Origin: Pollenia angustigena
Taxonomy: Eukaryota; Arthropoda; Insecta; Diptera; Polleniidae
Reading direction: 5' to 3'
Length of the DNA: 64,000 nucleotides
Assembly (NCBI GenBank): GCA_930367215.1
Contig: OV884059.1
Coordinates: forward strand, 160,888,511 to 160,952,510
In this document: positions 57,576 to 64,000 of the stretch, piece after piece
Layout of the letters: every line of letters starts with the position of its first letter
Position numbering within the stretch: the first letter of the stretch is position 1
Translations under genes and position numbers: made by a program
The notes under the pieces: generated by a model
What the model was told of the DNA's origin: nothing
What the model saw: only the letters and a program-made list of their open reading frames with translations
Database searches by the model: none

Positions 57576-57982
57576 TTGAGGTCGGCCAAGCAGTTACCGT
57601 GAATGCTGTTTGCTATTATGAGATGATAACGGGCTTCTTGTGGCCAGAAATTGAGGATATACCCCTGGACAATATGTGTTTCCAACAGGATGGTGCCACT
57701 TGCCTCACAGCCAACAAAACAATGACTCTTTTGCGCATTGGGATGTTAATTGGACGTCACGATTTGACATCATTGGATTTCTTTCTTTGTGGATGTTTAA
57801 AAGAAAAATTGTACATCAATAAGCCAAGAATAATTCAAGAGCTAAAGGAAGAAATAATACAGTACATTAAAGACATTAAACCTCAACTATGTCTGAGAGT
57901 CATTGAAAATATGGACCATCGGGTAGAGGTACGCCACCGAAGCTGTGGGCAGCTTGTGGCCGATATTTTATTTCACACATAA
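57576..57982 (+). pseudogene. DD41D mariner transposase C-terminal half, fourth lineage
   Basis: The frame from about 57576 carries QAVTVNAVCYYEMI, then MCFQQDGATCLTA (second Asp), DLTSLDFFL (third Asp) and a complete C terminus ending VADILFHT. Only 28 residues separate the two Asp, against 41 in the family, from an in-frame loss of about 13 codons. The N-terminal half and first catalytic Asp are absent. Confidence 0.85.
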
Positions 57983-58495
57983 TTGCCATACTTCCTTCTA
58001 ACATAATAATAAGTATTAAGATAATTCTCTGAAAACTTCTCGTTTTATTCACAATAATTGGAAATCATTTTTATTGTGAAAGATAAAATTCCTACAACAA
58101 AAAAAAATTTTAAAACTAAAAGATTAATTATTAAGAGACATTTATGTTTATTTTTTCCTGGAAAACTAAATAAAAATCGTCAAAGCTCGCCTTTCTCTTA
58201 ATTTTCTTTTAAATTTTAGATAAATAATTTGAATTTATCGTTTAATTACATGTATCTTTATTACAAAAGTCAAACTTCTTTTTTAATTAAATAATATCTC
58301 CATTAAACACAATTTCTTATTAAAATAATTTATAATTATGTTGGCAACCCGTATGAATTTTAAATCATTAATATATTTCATTTCACCAAACTGGTTCTTA
58401 CAGATCCAAAACCAACGCATTATTCTTAATTAGCATATGTCAACAAATTTAATTTAACTTATAAATTTTACTTTTTTTCTTTTTTACACTTTTAG
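57983..58495. other. Stretch without a recognised gene
   Basis: AT-rich sequence leading into the candidate exon; possible intron if the exon is real. Confidence 0.4.
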
Positions 58496-58561
58496 ATTTA
58501 AAAAGAAACTACCAACCCAAACAGCCAGACAGCGAGCCAGAAACATTCATTTTCATTAGAG
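58496..58561 (+). other. Candidate 66-bp internal or 5' exon with strong splice signals
   Basis: A pyrimidine tract ending TTTTTACACTTTTAG precedes a GC-richer 66-bp block. The block ends ATTAGAG and is followed directly by the consensus donor GTAAGT. One frame is open throughout (starting LKRNYQPKQPDSEP); the other two have stops. It could be a coding exon or a 5' UTR exon of a gene beyond the window, or chance. Confidence 0.35.
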
Positions 58562-58920
58562 GTAAGTTTTATAAAGTAATTATTTTTTTTTTTCAGTAGG
58601 GTTTTATTTTTTTTTGGAAATGTTATCAAGCGTATCTGCTTTTAATAATGACCAATGTTTAAGAACGTCATAAAATCGTTTTAAAATGGGTCAAACATTT
58701 CTTTTATATTATTTTGGTTGCTTTCGTGCGTTCTCCTTTCTAAAAAAAAAAAAACTTATACTGCCGCACATGATTTATCAAGCAATTGATTCGATTAATT
58801 TGTTTGTTAAACTGAAAAAAAGAACTTAAATAAAACCTCGCCAAAAGTTTTATCAGGTCTTGTCAACACTTCTTGTTTAATGTTTTGTTTGTACATTTTC
58901 ATTATTTATTCATTACTTTT

Positions 58921-59538
58921 TATACCCTTCATCAAAGGTGGTAGGGGAATATATTAAAGTTTGTCATTACGTTTGTCATGTGTAATTTCTACAATATTGA
59001 TTTAAGACCCTATAAAGGATATACATAAATTTTTTTTTGGGTCCTTATGAGTAGGAAAGTTGATTCAACGATGCCCTCAGGCCGTCTGTCCGTTGAAATA
59101 GGGTTTCCGAAGACCTTGGTTATCAATAAACAATATCCGAAAAAATATGGGCGGGTCAGAAGAAGTGGGTGTGGCACAAAATAAATTTATTTTTATCTTA
59201 AAAATGGTAAGAGGAAAATTTTCCAAATACACATAGCTGGGTAATCGATACACAACCTCTCTAAAAAAGGACAGAAGTGGAGAAGTGGGTGTGGACCCTT
59301 CCGAACAAAAGCTTTATTGATTTCTATATATCAGAAGAACCAAATTTTCCAAATTAGGTACATGCATTTTAATTTATAATACACAGCATCCGACAAAATG
59401 TGGGTGGTATTGGAAAAGTGGGCGTGGCAAAGAGAAAGAAAATAGATTCACTTATATCTACAGAATTACTTTTTGTTCTTATCAAACCATGGTGAAGGGT
59501 ATATAAGATTCGGCATAGCCGTATCAAGCACTCTTATT
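58921..59538. repeat. Dispersed fly repeat F, longest copy
   Basis: Starts TATACCCTTCATCAAAGGTG. Contains TTGATTCAACGATGCCC with a GTCTGTCCG block, two GTGGG(C/T)GTGG segments, and ends GGTGAAGGGTATATAAGATT followed by CGGCATAGCCG and AGCACTCTTA. The two ends form an inverted pair around TATACCCTTCA. Confidence 0.7.
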
Positions 59539-59819
59539 TGTTTATTTAATTTTTATAACTACTTTTTTATGGCAATTAAAGTTTAAAAGTATACAGTCGT
59601 TCTTATAAAATAGATTTGTATAGAGGTAAAGTACTATAATTCCTTTTGAATTATCCGACTGTATCAATTACAATCATGAGGTATATGCTACAAATTTTTA
59701 ATATTTTGTTTAACATTTAGAATACATAAGTTCAAAAATGCATATACCGCTCATTTCTTGCAATGTCGTCATAGCTCAAAAAAAATACATTTCGAAAAAA
59801 ACGTGTTTAAAAATAAATG

Positions 59820-60470
59820 AAACAAGTTAGAGTGCTATATTCGGCAATGCCGAATCTTTAATAACCTCCACTGACAGCTCGAATGTTTTAAGAGTAATAT
59901 CTGTATAATGTCTATTTATTATTATTATCTTAACAATTAGAATCCAACAATTATATTTCTCATGGTGAGTAACATTTATTATAAATTTTCGATATTATTC
60001 GAATGTGTATTCTAAGTCAAATTACAATCCTCAAAAGCTTTCATACTTTATTAGGCTTATTCCTTCAATATTTTCCAGGAATATTTTCTATGCACTAATT
60101 CTGTTAGTTTTTGTAACAAAATTATCAATTTTGTTTAGGTGGTGGTTCCACATTTTGATTCATAGCTCTGATCCTACTAAACGGAGTTTGCTGAATTTCA
60201 ATCCCAAATTGCTTAGGACAACTACAAGCATATTGACACCCAGTTTGTTTAGTTCTTTTGAGTTTTTCGAAAGTGAGCGTGTTTTCAACAGACGGACAGG
60301 CGGACAGACGGACAGACAGACGGATATGGCTAAATCGACTTAGAATTACTCAAGGACCCAGAATATATGTACTTTATGGGGTCTGAGATGAATAATAAAA
60401 AGTTTCACACAGAATGACAAACTTAGTATACCCTCTTCACAACTAATTGTGGTGGAGGGTATAAAAATAA
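59820..60470 (+). repeat. Dispersed fly repeat G, plus-strand copy
   Basis: Begins AACAAGTTAGAGTGCTATAT then TCGGCAATGCCGAATC, has the CGAAAGTGAGCGTGTTTTCA block, a GGACAGACGGACAGAC tract, ATGGCTAAATCGACTTAGAA and ends GGTGGAGGGTATAAAAA. The 112-codon frame at 60005-60343 is a translation of this repeat. Confidence 0.7.
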
Positions 60471-61738
60471 CCACACATTATTTTCCAATGGGAAAAGCAT
60501 AAAATATATAAAGTTAAACTTTATATACAATATAAAAAAAGACATAACCAAGAATTCTGCATCACTAACACCAAAATTTAATTTTTTGAGTTATGACGAC
60601 GTTGCAGCAAATGAGGGATATGTAACTTATAAATGAGGACTGACTGCATTAATATATTTTTTATATTTGCTGCATTCACGGTTTATAATTAATTTAAACC
60701 CTCGAAATATTTTATTCTGTAGTGTAGAGAAATAAGTTTTTAAAATTTTTCTGTATTCCTAATTATTTCCATTTTTAATTTCAGAAACATTTTTTATACT
60801 TTATTAAAAGCAAAATACTGTATGCCGCCAAATATTAAAGCTGTGTCACACTTGTAAATAAATACACTTACCACATCTACTACCGTTTTTAATATTGTAG
60901 ATGGTGTTAACGTAGAAAAGTTTTGTTGTTGTCGTGTTTAAAATTTATCAAGATTTGCCAAAGCTACAAGATATAAATAGCAAACTTTGAATTCAGCCAA
61001 TTCAATGGTAATTCAACTCGGGTGCTACAGCATGTTTATAAGCGATGAGAACAAGTTTTTGTCAAACAAATTTTTATTTTTCAGTTTTTTTTTAAGGAAA
61101 ACAATTTGTTCAGTGAGTAAAACTTTTCTTTCAACAGAAGCAAATTTGAGACAGTGTTTAAAGGAATAAAACCGAAATGGTCACCCGGGTTAGTATTGGT
61201 AAGGCGAAGGTTAAATAGAAAAAAATTCAAGTTTTTTTGTTTCTTTTGCGCTAACGTCATGGCTCATAAGGTTGGTTGGTGGGCTTAAAACCTTATTTAG
61301 CAATGAAGTTGATTTATTTTACTCTAAGTAAAATAATATTTCGTAATGTTTACAGTTTTTCTTACCATAATTCTAAAAGAATTTTAGGCATAGACTGACT
61401 TCCAAAAATACTAACACAAAGTTGGTATACAGTTTTACTACCCAGCAAAAACTTTGCTTACAAAATAAGCAGAAAAATAATGAGAATTTGATGTGCCGAA
61501 TACTTACTTTTCTACTAGAAAAAGTACTTATTTTTGTTCGAGATGTCCCAAAAGTAATCCTTTATAATTTGGCCTATTATAACCTAAAAAATAATATTTT
61601 TTTTTTATACTTAAAATTTTTTAAAAAATATATAAAAAAATATATAATAAAAAGATAATCATTCAAAAAGCAAATTTCGATCTACCAAAGATTAAAATAC
61701 AATTTGGTTTAAGGATTGATGTTTGACTATTGACGTCA
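60471..61738. other. Stretch without a recognised gene
   Basis: Short AT-driven frames only; nothing bounded. Confidence 0.45.
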
Positions 61739-61861
61739 GCAGTCGTCGATGGCTGCGAGTGTTAAACGGCAAGCCCTCTGAGGAGATTGAGTGGTTGCAA
61801 TCGAAACATGTAAGGGTAACCTGTTCGTAAAAACGCCTGGGTTCGAGCCCAGCTTCAGTCA
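61739..61861 (+). repeat. tRNA-like sequence (Ser/Leu type), probably a SINE head or tRNA pseudogene
   Basis: The 5' part GCAGTCGTCGATGGCTGCGA with GTGTTAAACGGC resembles a tRNA-Ser start and A box. The 3' part GCCTGGGTTCGAGCCCAGC is a T-arm with a good B box (GGTTCGAGCCC). At 123 nt the span is too long, the acceptor strands do not pair, and no tidy anticodon arm is visible. Confidence 0.45.
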
Positions 61862-63644
61862 AGAATGAAAAATTATCAATAAATTTTAATTAATTTCATG
61901 TTGTAAAATTCCTTTCTTCATAAAAATAACTTAATGAAATTTAAATTTGATGAACCTTAGCCTAATTAAAAATATTAAAAAATTTGGATTAAAAACCAAA
62001 AATAGTTCAACAAAAAAACCATACCATACCATACTGACTATTAAAAAATATATAGTTACAAAAAGAGGCCAAAAATAAGCTATTGCAAATTAAATCAAAA
62101 ATGTTAAAACACACTAATTATAATTGCTCTAATATGCACGAAAGTGTACACAATAACAATTTTTCGAAATGTAAGAAAACATTTAGTAAGGAGTGTTTTA
62201 CTGCAAAAAATCATTTATAACTCTAACACTGTAATACAAATGTGTGTAATGTAAATGTTATGTTGTTCAAAATACATCGTCTACATTAGATCGATATAAC
62301 TTCTAGTGTTCTAATTACAAAAATATACTGTGAGGGTAATTTTGGAACAAATTTATGTATATAGTTACATACATTTGATTGATTTTTAGATTTTCCATGG
62401 ATTAAACATCAAAATTATTGTTAAAATTATGTAGTATTACCGAATGTCTAACAAATATTAACGTAATATACTGCAAATTTACTTAAATATTTATTTAAAA
62501 TCGTATAATAATAATAATTTTTTTATGATGTATATTTTAGATATAATAATAAAGTTATTATTTAATTTATAACTAATAATTTAAAAAGTGGCGAATAAAG
62601 CTACAAAGTAATGAATTCTTGAAGTCATTGAAAGTAGTATTGTAAGTAAAGTTTTTGCTGGGTACTGTATTTTAACGATGCACATGCACAAAGTACCGAC
62701 ACAATGCAACTATGTGTTCTGTTTATTTGAACGTTTTGAAATGTAAGTGATGCAATGCATAATATTAAAATAAATCTGCATTGCTTGCAAATTAAATGTC
62801 AAATATCACAAAACATCAACTTTGAAACCAATGCTCTGATTGCTTTTTTGCTGCGTTACTAATACTTTCCATTGATGTTTTAAAAGAGTTTGAATTGCAT
62901 ATATATTGTAATGCGGCGTAATGAAACATTATACTTTGTTCTTATACAAAGCATTTGACAATTTGGAAGTCAGCAATACTGATCTGTACCACCCCATAAG
63001 TTATAAGGTGTTTCTCATACAACATGGCATTTTTTAGAGTGAGTTACTGTAAGAATCATAGAATGGGAAGCTTTCATATGGTATGCAGAAAGCATGTCTT
63101 ATAAAGCTAAATGCAATTTTTTTTATTTTTTCATCTATACAACACCTAATAAATTATTTTAATAGGGAATTCCATTCAGAAAGCTGCCATAGCTGTACTC
63201 AAGTTTAAAGTCTTATTTTTTATTTATTTTTAGTAGATAATTTTAGTAAATAAGATTTAATACAGAACGAAGTCGATTTCAATAATAATAAAAATAATCA
63301 TATTGACGTTTTAAATATTTTTATTGGTAAACAAAAATGATGTACATATGTATGTACATTAAAAAAAATCTTAATTCAAACGACGTTACAGAAGTTAAAC
63401 AAGAAATATTGAGTTTTTAATCGTACCAAATCGATAGATTTGAATTTAAGCATGAAAACATTAAAATATTACAGATGATTACTCCTTCAACAAATTAAAA
63501 AAAAAAGAAATATTTTAAAAACTTTATCAAATGTTATCTTGTTTTGTGTTTACATATTTGACTTGACGTTTGTTATATTAAATAGAACAAAAATTTAAAT
63601 CGCATTCAGTGGTTCATTCTAATAGTCCAATTTTTTACTACTTT
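61862..63644. other. Stretch without a recognised gene
   Basis: AT-rich; no domain, no bounded repeat. Confidence 0.45.
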
Positions 63645-64000
63645 TTTCAATAAATGCTTGCTTGAATATTTTCCTCCAATGCTTGAAGACTTGCTGGTTT
63701 GTCGGCAAACATAGCCCCATAAAAAGAAATCCAGAGGCGTTTAAACGCACGAAAGTGGTGGCCAGTGAACAGGACCACTTCTGGCAATAAATTTGTCACC
63801 AAATTGATTTTTCAATAAATCGATTGTTAAGATCGCTGTATGGTAAGTTTTGCTGTCTTTTTAGAACCAAATGTCGTTAAAGTGTAGCTGATTAATTTTT
63901 GGCTCGATAGCGCCAGAGAATACTTTACAGAGGTGTTAGGGGATGAAAAACATTGCGTTTTTTATGTGTCTTCGAAAGCTGCCCTTTTTGAATTTCTCCT
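63645..64000 (-). pseudogene. DD41D mariner transposase fragment running off the window, fifth copy
   Basis: A minus-strand translation gives IEPKINQLHFNDIWF, a stop where Gln is expected, then KD (second Asp), HTAILTIDLLKNQFGDKF, ARSGPVHWPP and, after another stop, TPLDFFLWGYV (third Asp) and DKPASLQALEENIQAS. It resembles the 32576-33499 lineage most closely. The N-terminal part would lie beyond base 64000. Confidence 0.8.

Noticed and set aside
60005..60343. 112-codon frame with a hydrophobic start
   Set aside because: It is a translation of dispersed repeat G, including its GACA microsatellite (TGGQTDRQTD); the minus-strand copy at 48.9 kb does not preserve the frame.
61739..61861. Functional tRNA-Ser or tRNA-Leu gene
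   Set aside because: The acceptor strands do not pair, the span is 123 nt, and no regular anticodon stem is visible.

Overview
The window looks like nuclear DNA from a cyclorrhaphous, probably calyptrate, fly. It is very AT-rich. It carries one long intronless reading frame with a fly-type start context, and it is saturated with insect DNA transposons: rosa-type DD41D mariners, a ZMYM1/DUF4371-type hAT, PIF/Harbinger-like and piggyBac-like MITEs, and Jockey/R1-type non-LTR fragments. It also holds the dispersed fly repeats that carry GTCC-rich tracts, 'TATACCCTTCA' ends and 'GTGGGCGTGGC' blocks. The species assignment is inference.

Layout. The only convincing host gene is at the left edge (complement 1451-4048). 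It is an 865-residue secreted, Ser/Thr-rich, mucin-like protein with one two-cysteine motif near its N terminus; a Folded gastrulation-like ligand is the best guess, not proven. From about 4.1 kb to 64 kb there is no second convincing host CDS. The only hints of host sequence are a 66-bp segment with strong splice signals (58496-58561, + strand) and an 84-codon frame split by a transposon (43777-44876).

The rest is layered repeats. Main landmarks: a nearly full-length but dead rosa-type mariner (10061-11353) and four more DD41D fragments (about 16.9, 32.6, 57.6 and 63.7 kb); a complete-ended hAT with an 8-bp target duplication (17603-20913) that contains a 1.1-kb inverted-repeat array; a PIF/Harbinger-like MITE split by a non-LTR retroposon (22543-23823), with a piggyBac-like MITE abutting it (23827-24277) and an intact relative at 38626-38979; and an unusual group of about 0.8-1.2-kb elements (43848-44686, 54738-55905, 56191-57269) with clean terminal inverted repeats and 8-9-bp target duplications.

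The best candidate for something undescribed is that last group. The elements are built from short degenerate phrases of the type GAAATAAGTCCCCAAA repeated in both orientations. Two of them also carry roughly 86-bp tandem units headed by a GC-rich GGCCTTCGGCC hairpin. One sits inside a relative of another, and an unoccupied equivalent of that insertion site is present in the same window. No transposase is visible in them, so they would have to be moved by an enzyme encoded elsewhere. No CRISPR array, operon, riboswitch or prokaryotic feature is present.
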